From positions 1 to 64,000 of the IMG/VR virus record IMGVR_UViG_3300043449_002450: a stretch of DNA of 64,000 nt. One strand, written 5' to 3'. Positions within the stretch are counted from its first letter, which is position 1; the number at the start of each line of letters is the position of its first letter. Positions 12,924 to 20,706 of this stretch are shown here, in pieces. Source of the DNA: a virus. A program made the translations under genes and the position numbers. A model generated the notes under the pieces. It was not told the origin of the DNA. It did no database searches and worked only from the letters and a program-made list of their open reading frames with translations.

Positions 12924-14849
12924 ATGGATTTTCTTGAACTTATTAAGAAGCAGCGCGAAGAAGGGCAGAAGGAATCCTGGCGTGGGACCCTAATTGATTA
13001 TCTCGCTCTTGTTAAAAATGATCCAACTATCCCAAAACTTGCGGCAAGTCGACTCTATGATTCTATAGCAAACTATGGTGTCAGCTCAATGTCTGATGCT
13101 GACCCAAGGTGTAGGAAGCTGTTTGATGGGGATAAGCTAAAGATCTATGACTATTTTAAGGACGATTTTTATGGTCATGAAAGAGTCATTGCCAAGATCA
13201 TGAGATTTCTCAGAGCAGCATCACTAAAGGGCGAAGAGAGTCGTCAGGTTCTTTTACTGATGGGTCCTGTCGGGTCAGGTAAATCAGCGCTGGCTGACGC
13301 TCTAAAGAAGGCGCTTGAGAAGGGCGCAGAACCTGTCTATCATCTTGAGGGCTGCCCAGTTCGAGAGGAGCCACTTCATCTTCTTCCAAGATCACTCAGA
13401 GATGACTTCTCTAAGATGTTAGGTGCACATATTGAGGGAGATCTGTGCCCAGTGTGTCGATACAGGCTCATGAATGAGTTCAATGGTGAGTATGAGAAAT
13501 TCCCAATTGTTAGGACGTCATTCTCTCAGCGTGCTCGGCGCGGTATTGCCGTGGTTCCTCCCATGGATGCCAACTCTCAGGACGTCTCGGCACTCATCGG
13601 CTCAGAGGACATCTCCAAGCTGGACAAATACAGCGAGTCTGACCCACGTGTTCTCAATCTTGACGGTGCTTTCAACGTGGGCAACCGAGGAACTGTAGAG
13701 TTTGTTGAGATCTTCAAGAACGAGATCGAGTTTCTCCACACAATCATCACAGCAACCCAGGAAAAGAATGTTCCAACGCCTGGTAAGAATGGAATGCTCT
13801 ACTTCGATGGTGTCATCATCTCACACTGCAATGAATCAGAGTGGAATCGCTTCAAGTCTGAGCACACTAACGAGGCCATTCTCGACCGTGTCGTGAAGAT
13901 TGAGGTCCCATATGTCCTGGAGCTCACACAGGAGATGAAGATCTATGAGAAGATGATTCGTAAATCAGACTTCAAGGCGCACCTTGCACCTCACACAATC
14001 AAGGTTGCTGCCATGTTCTCAGTGATGAGCCGTCTAAAGCCTTCACAGAAATGTGACCCGCTCACCAAGATGAAGATCTATGACGGGCAGGAAGTTGTTG
14101 AGAAGGGCCGGACCAAGAAGGTTGATATCAAGGACCTACGTGAGGAGGTCCGTCACGAGGGCATGGATGGAATCTCTACCCGATTCATCACCAAGGCTAT
14201 TGACTCGGCGCTAACTGACTCTGACAAGAGCTTTATCACACCAATGAGAGTTGTTGATGCACTTATCAAGCAGGTGAAGGAGCAGGTTGTAGACGAGGAG
14301 AAGAAGAAGGTCTACCTTGAGCTTCTCCAAAAGGTCATTCGAGAGGAATATCTTAAGATTCTCGAGGGTGAGATTGCCAAGGCATTCGTCACCGCCTATG
14401 AGGAGCAGGCTCAGAGCCTCTTCGACAACTATCTTGATAATGCTGAGGCATTTACGACCAAGCAAAAGATGAAGGATCGTGTCACAAATGAAGAGCGTGA
14501 TCCAGATGAGAAGTTCCTGCGTGCCATCGAAGAGCAGATTGGTATTAGCGGATCTGCTAAGGATGGCTTTAGAGCAGATGTGACTTCATACATGTTCGCA
14601 AAGGTCCGTCGCGGCCAGAAGGTTGACTACAAGGCATACGAGCCACTCAAGGAGGCAATTGAGAGCTATCTGATTGCATCCGTCAAGGATCTTGCGAGGA
14701 TTGTAACAAAGTCCAAGAGCAGGGACAACGAGCAGCAAAAGAAATATTCTGACATGGTTATGACACTTGTCAATGATTATGGATACACAGCAGATTCTGC
14801 AGAAGAGATCATCACATTTGCTGCCAATAATCTTTGGAGAGATTCTTGA
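12924..14849 (+). CDS. prkA: PrkA-type AAA+ serine protein kinase (YeaG homologue), 641 aa
   Basis: The N-terminal AAA+ part has Walker A GPVGSGKS at about residues 114-121. Family-specific stretches follow: HLEGCPVREEPLHLLP, a Cys-rich turn GDLCPVCRYRL, LIGSEDISKL and YFDGVIISHCNESEW. The C-terminal PrkA domain follows with normal total length (about 640). PrkA proteins are reported as ATP-dependent Ser/Thr kinases and, for Bacillus, as AAA+ ATPases with protease-like activity. All parts look intact, so it may be functional in the infected cell. Start ATG 12924 has TAGGAG upstream. The middle is richer in GC than the flanking genes, which may point to later acquisition. Confidence 0.9.
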   Translation: MDFLELIKKQREEGQKESWRGTLIDYLALVKNDPTIPKLAASRLYDSIANYGVSSMSDADPRCRKLFDGDKLKIYDYFKDDFYGHERVIAKIMRFLRAASLKGEESRQVLLLMGPVGSGKSALADALKKALEKGAEPVYHLEGCPVREEPLHLLPRSLRDDFSKMLGAHIEGDLCPVCRYRLMNEFNGEYEKFPIVRTSFSQRARRGIAVVPPMDANSQDVSALIGSEDISKLDKYSESDPRVLNLDGAFNVGNRGTVEFVEIFKNEIEFLHTIITATQEKNVPTPGKNGMLYFDGVIISHCNESEWNRFKSEHTNEAILDRVVKIEVPYVLELTQEMKIYEKMIRKSDFKAHLAPHTIKVAAMFSVMSRLKPSQKCDPLTKMKIYDGQEVVEKGRTKKVDIKDLREEVRHEGMDGISTRFITKAIDSALTDSDKSFITPMRVVDALIKQVKEQVVDEEKKKVYLELLQKVIREEYLKILEGEIAKAFVTAYEEQAQSLFDNYLDNAEAFTTKQKMKDRVTNEERDPDEKFLRAIEEQIGISGSAKDGFRADVTSYMFAKVRRGQKVDYKAYEPLKEAIESYLIASVKDLARIVTKSKSRDNEQQKKYSDMVMTLVNDYGYTADSAEEIITFAANNLWRDS

Positions 14850-14861
14850 TAGAATTATTTC

Positions 14862-16154
14862 ATGTATAGAGATGTGCTGGATCGAAAACAGATAATCTCA
14901 AGGATGAGAAAAGCTTGTGAGAATGTTGATAGAGTTGTGAGCTCTGGAAATGCGTATACAACACTTGGTAATCACAGGGATCCGGTTCAAACTCTATTAA
15001 TGAGAAGATCATCGGGTGATGGAATAATCATGCCGATGATCGAATCTGCTGCGATTGATGCTGAATTAAAATCAGCTGGGTCCGGCGAGATTTTTCTTAA
15101 GATGGTTGCTAAATATTTGTCATCTGATCTGAGAAATGAGGATATTAAGCTCATTGATAGTGAATGGCTAGACATTTTAGATCATGTTAAGACACATTCT
15201 ACTCCTGCCAGAAAACGCGATATAGCAAATATTTTGCCTAAAAGTGATGTATTTTCTAATGTAATTAGAAAAACATTTGATGAAATAAGATGTGGTGATC
15301 GTGTTATAGTCAAAAAATCGCCGACAAATTCTACATCAATTTCAAGATCAAGTGGATTTGTTTTTTCTGGCTTGAATATTGATAAGCGATTTCACAGCAA
15401 AGGTCTCTGGTCAAAGAAAAACTGCAGAATTATTCTAATCGATGGTGTTATAGAAAACATAAGTGAGATTCATAGACTTCTTGAGGATCTTTCAAAGAGC
15501 AGGCAACCTGCAATTATCGTGTGCATTGATGCTCTACCTGATGTTTGTGAAACGCTTGCAAAGAATTATGAGATTGGTAATTTAGAAGTTATCCTAATAA
15601 AGATTCCCATAGATGAAACACACATCAACTCTCTTGTAGACATGGGAGTAATCACACAGATACCTCCTGTATCTGCAGGTAGAGGCGAGACAATATCACA
15701 AGGCTGTCTTAGACAGACTTTTATTGCCAATAGAGTCAATGTGTTAAGAGATCAAATAGTGATCGAAGATGATAAATCACACAGAGAAATAAACAAACAT
15801 ATTGAAGAACTTAGAAAAAGAATCGATGATAATCGAGAATTACAAATCATTCTGGAACCCAGAATATTGAGTATGTGTGGTGCATCAATTCAGATAAATG
15901 TTGGAATTGATGATTTAAAGAGAGATCCAAATATTGTTGAAAAGCTTGATAGGTTCTTTAGAATGATTCCAAAAATCTTAAATTTTGGCATTATCAATAA
16001 AAAAGACTTGTCAAGGTTTTCTAGTGACAAGGTGTGTTTATTATTTGGTGAGCAAGATGCTGCTTCTTCTGCAACAATTTCTAAATCGATTGAGATTTTT
16101 CTTTCGATCAAGAAAAGTATCGGAAGTTCAGGAGCTGCAATCGAATCAGTTTAA
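14862..16154 (+). CDS. Divergent, shortened GroEL-like chaperonin, apparently ATPase-dead, 430 aa
   Basis: Residues about 120-155 (IANILPKSDVFSNVIRKTFD, then EIRCGDRVIV) align with GroEL's end of the equatorial and start of the intermediate domain. Residues 165-265 follow the apical pattern (FSGLNIDKRF ... RIILIDGVIENISEI ... PAIIVCIDALPDVCETLAKN). Residues 305-375 follow the second intermediate segment (HIEELRKRIDD ... CGASIQINVGI). The ATP motif DGTTT is replaced by SGEIF near residue 74, the position of catalytic Asp398 is not Asp in my alignment, and the C-terminal equatorial part is about half length. It probably works, if at all, as a substrate-binding or decoy subunit; phage chaperonins are known in other large phages. 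Confidence 0.75.
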   Translation: MYRDVLDRKQIISRMRKACENVDRVVSSGNAYTTLGNHRDPVQTLLMRRSSGDGIIMPMIESAAIDAELKSAGSGEIFLKMVAKYLSSDLRNEDIKLIDSEWLDILDHVKTHSTPARKRDIANILPKSDVFSNVIRKTFDEIRCGDRVIVKKSPTNSTSISRSSGFVFSGLNIDKRFHSKGLWSKKNCRIILIDGVIENISEIHRLLEDLSKSRQPAIIVCIDALPDVCETLAKNYEIGNLEVILIKIPIDETHINSLVDMGVITQIPPVSAGRGETISQGCLRQTFIANRVNVLRDQIVIEDDKSHREINKHIEELRKRIDDNRELQIILEPRILSMCGASIQINVGIDDLKRDPNIVEKLDRFFRMIPKILNFGIINKKDLSRFSSDKVCLLFGEQDAASSATISKSIEIFLSIKKSIGSSGAAIESV

Positions 16155-16176
16155 TATCGAGGAAGCAAAAAAATCA

Positions 16177-16401
16177 ATGTCTAAAACTTTAAGGCTAAGG
16201 ACTGACTTTAAGGTCTCAATAGACCACATTAGAGACAGGGTAATTAGTAACCTTGCCGAGGGGAAGAATCAAAAGCGTTATAACATCTCTGATTCTGACT
16301 TAAATGCAATTGTTAGAATTGTTGAAGCATCATTTGAGCAGGGTTTTATCACTGTCTCTGGACAGATCGAAAAGTCAATTAATGAGGCGATGAGGAAGTA
16401 G
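16177..16401 (+). CDS. Small helical protein of unknown function, 74 aa
   Basis: I start it at ATG 16177 (GAGGAAG upstream), just after the GroEL-like stop; longer frames would overlap that gene with no ribosome site. The sequence is charged and helical (MSKTLRLRTDFKVSIDHIRD ... SGQIEKSINEAMRK), with a central IAEGK-like loop. It does not resemble a GroES-type co-chaperonin: there is no mobile-loop or beta-barrel pattern. It belongs to the prkA operon. Confidence 0.55.
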   Translation: MSKTLRLRTDFKVSIDHIRDRVISNLAEGKNQKRYNISDSDLNAIVRIVEASFEQGFITVSGQIEKSINEAMRK

Positions 16402-16403
16402 AA

Positions 16404-16874
16404 ATGTCTCTCGAAGGTGTGAAGCACCTAATACAATGTCATTGTGTATTACCACAATACAGAAATTCTAGCCAGGCCGTATTTCATAGATTTGTGGTTT
16501 TTAGCACAATTGAAGACGACCTGTTTAAAGAAAAAGTAGTTCAATGTAATAACTGTGGAGTTTTACATCGTGTCATAGACCAATGCAGGTCTGAGATATT
16601 ACATGGCAAAGACGAGAGCAGTTCTATTAGAACTATTGAAGATGTAGAAGTGTGTCTACCAGAGCGTCTTGCAGCGTATCTAAAGACACAAAATGTCGAT
16701 CTTGCAACTTGGGAACAGGTTGAATTCATTGTTGAAAACTCTAGCGAAGATACAGATGTCGTAATTCGCAGAGATGAACAAGGAATTCACACTAATGTAA
16801 AGATTCTCACGATCAAGAGAGATGGAAATTTTAAAGTTCGATCTGAGATTATCAACAATACTTTGGAGGCATAG
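16404..16874 (+). CDS. Putative zinc-binding protein, 156 aa
   Basis: The N-terminal part has Cys-x-Cys (LIQCHCVLPQ) and CNNCGVLH about 35 residues later, together a probable zinc ribbon with the pattern HxIxCxC...CxxCG. A region with DLATWEQVEFIVE and beta strands ends the protein. Ribbons of this kind are common in phage proteins that touch RNA polymerase or DNA, but no specific family is assigned. It lies 2 bases after the preceding gene and overlaps the next start. Confidence 0.55.
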   Translation: MSLEGVKHLIQCHCVLPQYRNSSQAVFHRFVVFSTIEDDLFKEKVVQCNNCGVLHRVIDQCRSEILHGKDESSSIRTIEDVEVCLPERLAAYLKTQNVDLATWEQVEFIVENSSEDTDVVIRRDEQGIHTNVKILTIKRDGNFKVRSEIINNTLEA

Positions 16875-17107
16875 TGAATTACGATAATTCTAAAGTCTCG
16901 CAAGTGGCTAAACAACTTCAGGCTTGCCGAGATATAGTCAGAGAGATTGATAATTTTGGAATTAATGAGATCCAAAGAACACAGGTGATTTACCTTTTGT
17001 CACTGGGATTAGAAAATAGAGAAGCTATGCTAGATATTTCTGCAGCAGCTAAGAAACACCTTGGCAATCCGCTAGAGGATGCCGAAAAGACACAATTGGA
17101 GGTATAA
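16874..17107 (+). CDS. Small helical protein of unknown function, 77 aa
   Basis: The GTG start at 16874 overlaps the previous stop, with TTGGAGG upstream. The product is entirely helical in appearance (VSQVAKQLQACRDIVREIDN, then LLSLGLENREAMLDISAAAK) and acidic at its end. It could be an adaptor or dimerising protein within the operon; nothing more specific is visible. Confidence 0.55.
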   Translation: MNYDNSKVSQVAKQLQACRDIVREIDNFGINEIQRTQVIYLLSLGLENREAMLDISAAAKKHLGNPLEDAEKTQLEV

Positions 17108-17108
17108 T

Positions 17109-17303
17109 ATGAGTCTTGTAGATAGTTGGTCAGAGCTTCGCACTCTTGTTGAGAGCATCGAGGTCGATGTTAAGAAGCATGCAAGCGGTAATAAGTCTGC
17201 TGGTGTCCGAGCACGTCGTGGCTTGCGACTTGTTAAGCAGGCAGCGGCAAATCTTGTCAAGCTTTCAATGGATAGTGACAAGGACGAAAGCACCGCTGGG
17301 TAA
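17109..17303 (+). CDS. Histone H1-like (Hc1-type) small protein, 64 aa
   Basis: The pattern WSELRTLVESIEVDVKKHA followed by GNKSAGVRARRGLRLVKQAA matches the short bacterial and phage histone H1-like Hc1 family, in which a helical hairpin carries the conserved GNKxAGxRxR turn. Such proteins are thought to bind or bridge DNA. The protein lacks the long Lys/Ala-rich tail of chlamydial Hc1. It is the last gene of the operon, with GGAGG before ATG 17109, and ends just before a strong terminator. Roles in compacting host or phage DNA are inference. Confidence 0.7.
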   Translation: MSLVDSWSELRTLVESIEVDVKKHASGNKSAGVRARRGLRLVKQAAANLVKLSMDSDKDESTAG

Positions 17304-17326
17304 GTCTTAGTTACCCTTAAAAGTTT

Positions 17327-17360
17327 GAAGGCCGCCAAAAGGCGGCCTTCACTTATTTTA
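17327..17360. terminator. Bidirectional intrinsic terminator
   Basis: GAAGGCCGCC (17327-17336), loop AAAA, GGCGGCCTTC (17341-17350): a perfect 10-bp stem. It is followed on the plus strand by ACTTATTTTA and on the minus strand by AAACTTTTAA. It separates the plus-strand prkA operon from the converging minus-strand HTH gene. Confidence 0.85.
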
Positions 17361-17577
17361 GAACCAATCCAGATAATTTCTGGACCACCTTTTTCTCTAT
17401 CTGACAGATTCTCATCCTTGTCACACCTAAGATGTCACCTATCTCTTGTAGAGAGAGCGGACCTTTCTTTGACAATATAAGAGTGCAATTTTGACCTTCC
17501 TTACAGTTTATCCACATCCTGCATGTTTTGTTCTGGCAGGGAACATTCTCTTTATCGTGTAGATCAAAGCACTTCAT
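17353..17577 (-). CDS. Sigma-region-4-like HTH protein with Cys cluster, 74 aa
   Basis: Residues 41-66 (LSLQEIGDILGVTRMRICQI, then EKKVVQ) are the sigma-70 region 4.2 helix-turn-helix that reads -35 elements. The first half carries Cys14, Cys19, Cys25 and Cys31, a possible zinc or Fe-S cluster. It has no regions 1-3, so it is not a full sigma factor; small proteins of this type are likely to be transcription regulators or anti-sigma-like competitors. It is the only minus-strand gene in this part, with GAGG before its ATG. Confidence 0.7.
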   Translation of the reverse strand: MKCFDLHDKENVPCQNKTCRMWINCKEGQNCTLILSKKGPLSLQEIGDILGVTRMRICQIEKKVVQKLSGLVLK

Positions 17578-17600
17578 TTAAAACCTCGATGACATAATCA

Positions 17601-17653
17601 TATTGATATAATGTCTTATTTACTGGAAGATAAGTAGATGTTAGAGAGCGGAG
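17601..17653 (+). promoter_or_regulatory. Promoter region of the long fibre gene: TATAAT-like box and late octamer GATAAGTA
   Basis: The divergent gap 17578-17659 holds TGATATAATG (17604-17613), an extended -10-like box, and GATAAGTA (17629-17636), which ends 24 nt before the GTG at 17660. Both early (host sigma) and late transcription of the fibre gene would be possible. Confidence 0.4.
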
Positions 17654-17659
17654 AATATT

Positions 17660-20659
17660 GTGGCAGTCAAGCGAAAGATATTTCAAGAAGGAAAGATCTA
17701 CACATATGATGGCACTGACGGTGTCTATTCTGTTGTTATGGGCGAAGTCCTTGAAGGCGATGGTTACCCACTTCTCAGCTACGGTGACGGTCCTCCTGTC
17801 TCTGGAAGTGGTAAGAAAGGTGATATATTCATTGATAGGGTAAATTTTAAGCTTTATACAAGAGGTGACACAAATTGGGATTCTGGAGTCACTTTTAAGG
17901 GAGCAACAGGGCCGCAAGGGGCAACAGGTGCAACAGGAACAGCTAGCGCGCTAACAGGATATCTTACAAATGAGACACACACGGTAGCATCAACCGCAGC
18001 ATCTCCTGCCAAACTTATAGGCACAACGCCGCTAGCAACTGCAGGTGGATCAATAGTTTTACTCAACGGAACTAAGATCCTTGATGAAAATGTTTCTTTC
18101 ACGATGGTTGAACAGACATCGAGCGATGCAACATATTCTTGGAAGATAAAAGGCGGAACAGACGGATCTAATGGCTTAAAAGTTAGAGTCAATAAGACAA
18201 CAGGCACTTATGACGTTTCTGAGACGGGCAGCAATGCGTGGACAAGCGACTCAGAGACATTTGATATTAGAGGAACGTATGATGGAACTAATATTATCAA
18301 GACATATAAGATCACAAAGTCAAAAGGCGCAACAATCATAAGGCTAGTAGCATCGGGACAGACATTTAGAGTAAAGACAGATGGGACTGCTGCTAACGCA
18401 TCAAGTAAGGTGTATTTCACTGCAAAAAAGCAGGGTCATGCTGGGACGGGAAGTGGTGATGTCCTGTGGCGTGTCTTTGGTGTAGCTGCAGATGGAACAG
18501 AGACTGATATATCTGATGGAAGAGTCGGTCCGACGGGATCAGTCCTAACGGTCCCTTCAACATCAAATACAGACAAGCTTAATGCAAACATGACGGCATC
18601 GCAGTTTCTTACAGGCATAAAATTACCTGCAGGTGACGATTACGTGTCACTAAAGGTGGAAGCTTCTTTTGATGGAACAGAAGATGAGGTCACACTTAAT
18701 CCTGTTGCAGATGGAGCAGACGGTGTAACACCCGTATCAGGTTATCTTACAAATGAGGTTCACTCAGTCGCTGCATACACATTTGATAATGGTAGAATAA
18801 ACAAGGATGAGCTATCAGGAACAACGCTGGTGAATGCTGGCGGCACATTTAAGGTTCTTGAAGGCACAACAGATAAGACAACATCGGCAACATTCTCCCT
18901 ACCCGCACAAGGAGAATCGTCATCAGGAACGTCAGGTGGCAGCGCTTATGTTGAAAAAAATGGTCTAAGATTGGAAATCAACACATCTACAGGTGTCTAC
19001 ACACTGAAGATACCATCAAATGGAGTGTCAGGATGGACATCACAACGCGGCGAAGCCTTTACGCTGAGAGCCACATACTCTGGAGTCAGTGTTGATAAGA
19101 TCTATAGGATAGTAAAAACTAAAACAGGCGAAGCAGTTGTCCTTACACCATCAGCATTCACATTCAATCTCAAACCTGATGGGACAGCTAAAAATGCAAG
19201 TGATTTAATAACATTTAAAGCTAAAATAAGCTCTGTCAAGGGTGCAAAATCAGCAAATGATGATGTAACCTGGACTGTTTATGGAGTTCAGGCTGACGGG
19301 TCAATCACATCTGCTTTGCAATCAACATCTACGGCATTTGATGGAGACTTCCTTCAGGTTATTGCAGGAGATGATCTAACAATCGCTAAAATGACGATTG
19401 CAAAGTTTGTAACAGCTAGATCATCATACAACGCATTAAAAGTTAGAGCGACCTATGATACGGGTGTCTTTGACGAGGTGACTATTAATCCCTCATTCGA
19501 TGGATCAGATGGTGCTAATGGTGCTGATGCTATTTCTGGTTATCTTACGAATGAGTCTGATACAGTTCCTGCTGATGCAGATGGAAATGTTACATCTCTC
19601 GCTGCAGCAACAGGTAACTTCATTGTCCAGCAAGGTGGCTCAACAGTATCATCTAATATTGTCTATCGTGCTGATACTGCTGGATCAGGAACAACACAGA
19701 CCTTAAATAATTTAAAATTAACAATAAACTCATCAACAGGCGCATACTCTCTTGCTGAAACATCATCAGGCGCTTGGTCATCAAGCAAAGAGACGTTTAC
19801 TGTTAGAGCAATTTATTCGGGTGTTTCTCCTGCCGTCACCATCACTAAGACATACAAAATTTCTAAAGCGATTAAAGGTGTTGCTGGTTCGGCAGGTGTC
19901 AACGGGAACACAACTCTTCAAGGAATAGCAGCACCCACAGGTGCAGTAGGCGCGCTCAACGACACTTTCTTAGATACAACAAACTATATCATCTATAAAA
20001 AGACCGGATCAAGCACGTGGGAAGTGCAGGGTACAACATTCAAAGGCGCAACAGGATCTAAGGGTGACGGAGTTGCAACATACTCAGCAACGATGGCTGT
20101 AGATAACACTGTTGGTCTCTCAAATTCAACTGAGAATAAAGATGCAGAATATCTAATACTGAATAATGTCATACAAGATGTTGGATCTGTTGTTACAGCA
20201 TCTGACATTACTTCTGGCAGCACTGTAATTGGCAGAAAATTTGTAATAAGTTCGACAGGAAATTACAACATAAAATTCATAAATGTTATTAAAGTCACTG
20301 GATCAACAAGCACATCTGTTCAAGTAATTTCTGCTATAAGAGTTGCAGGAGCAACAAATACGCTCACTACATCAGACATTGGATCAGGAGCTACAGTTTT
20401 AACATTATTTGGACCAGCTGCGCTAGGATCGAGTGATATTAGCACAATATCAAGCAAATCAAACACAATTTCCCACACAGGTGGGCAAACAACGTATTCT
20501 GTCCAGACACATGAAAAAACTATAAAACTTAAAGCAGGAGTCCAAGTTGTCTTCACAGTTGATCGTGGTAGTTCATCCAACGCATGCACTGTTATAACAA
20601 ACACACTTACAGGTGATGAGACAGGTGAGAATACCATTATTTCAATCACTAAACTCTAA
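17660..20659 (+). CDS. Tail fibre-like protein with three about 260-aa repeats, 999 aa
   Basis: The N-terminal domain (about 1-85) contains GKKGDIFIDRVNFKLYTRGD, typical of fibre-tip and attachment proteins. Short collagen-like GxT runs (GATGPQGATGATG, about 88-100) follow. Three long repeats each open with SGYLTNE at residues about 100, 361 and 627. Each has Ig-like strands and ends in a DGxDG linker. The C-terminal part has a second collagen-like linker and beta strands. The role is probably receptor binding or spacing on the tail. The repeats have diverged, so they are old rather than recent copies. Confidence 0.7.
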   Translation: MAVKRKIFQEGKIYTYDGTDGVYSVVMGEVLEGDGYPLLSYGDGPPVSGSGKKGDIFIDRVNFKLYTRGDTNWDSGVTFKGATGPQGATGATGTASALTGYLTNETHTVASTAASPAKLIGTTPLATAGGSIVLLNGTKILDENVSFTMVEQTSSDATYSWKIKGGTDGSNGLKVRVNKTTGTYDVSETGSNAWTSDSETFDIRGTYDGTNIIKTYKITKSKGATIIRLVASGQTFRVKTDGTAANASSKVYFTAKKQGHAGTGSGDVLWRVFGVAADGTETDISDGRVGPTGSVLTVPSTSNTDKLNANMTASQFLTGIKLPAGDDYVSLKVEASFDGTEDEVTLNPVADGADGVTPVSGYLTNEVHSVAAYTFDNGRINKDELSGTTLVNAGGTFKVLEGTTDKTTSATFSLPAQGESSSGTSGGSAYVEKNGLRLEINTSTGVYTLKIPSNGVSGWTSQRGEAFTLRATYSGVSVDKIYRIVKTKTGEAVVLTPSAFTFNLKPDGTAKNASDLITFKAKISSVKGAKSANDDVTWTVYGVQADGSITSALQSTSTAFDGDFLQVIAGDDLTIAKMTIAKFVTARSSYNALKVRATYDTGVFDEVTINPSFDGSDGANGADAISGYLTNESDTVPADADGNVTSLAAATGNFIVQQGGSTVSSNIVYRADTAGSGTTQTLNNLKLTINSSTGAYSLAETSSGAWSSSKETFTVRAIYSGVSPAVTITKTYKISKAIKGVAGSAGVNGNTTLQGIAAPTGAVGALNDTFLDTTNYIIYKKTGSSTWEVQGTTFKGATGSKGDGVATYSATMAVDNTVGLSNSTENKDAEYLILNNVIQDVGSVVTASDITSGSTVIGRKFVISSTGNYNIKFINVIKVTGSTSTSVQVISAIRVAGATNTLTTSDIGSGATVLTLFGPAALGSSDISTISSKSNTISHTGGQTTYSVQTHEKTIKLKAGVQVVFTVDRGSSSNACTVITNTLTGDETGENTIISITKL

Positions 20660-20678
20660 ATTTTCTGGTTCTTCTAAG

Positions 20679-20698
20679 ATGATTAGTATCTAGTAGGA
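20679..20698 (+). promoter_or_regulatory. Late-promoter-like octamer GATTAGTA
   Basis: GATTAGTA (20681-20688) ends 19 nt before the TTG start at 20707, followed by TAGTAGGAG. Confidence 0.4.
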
Positions 20699-20706
20699 GT
20701 CTAATT

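Noticed and set aside
16177-16401. Co-chaperonin (GroES/gp31-like) partner of the GroEL-like protein
   Set aside because: Helical and charged; no beta-barrel or mobile-loop pattern.
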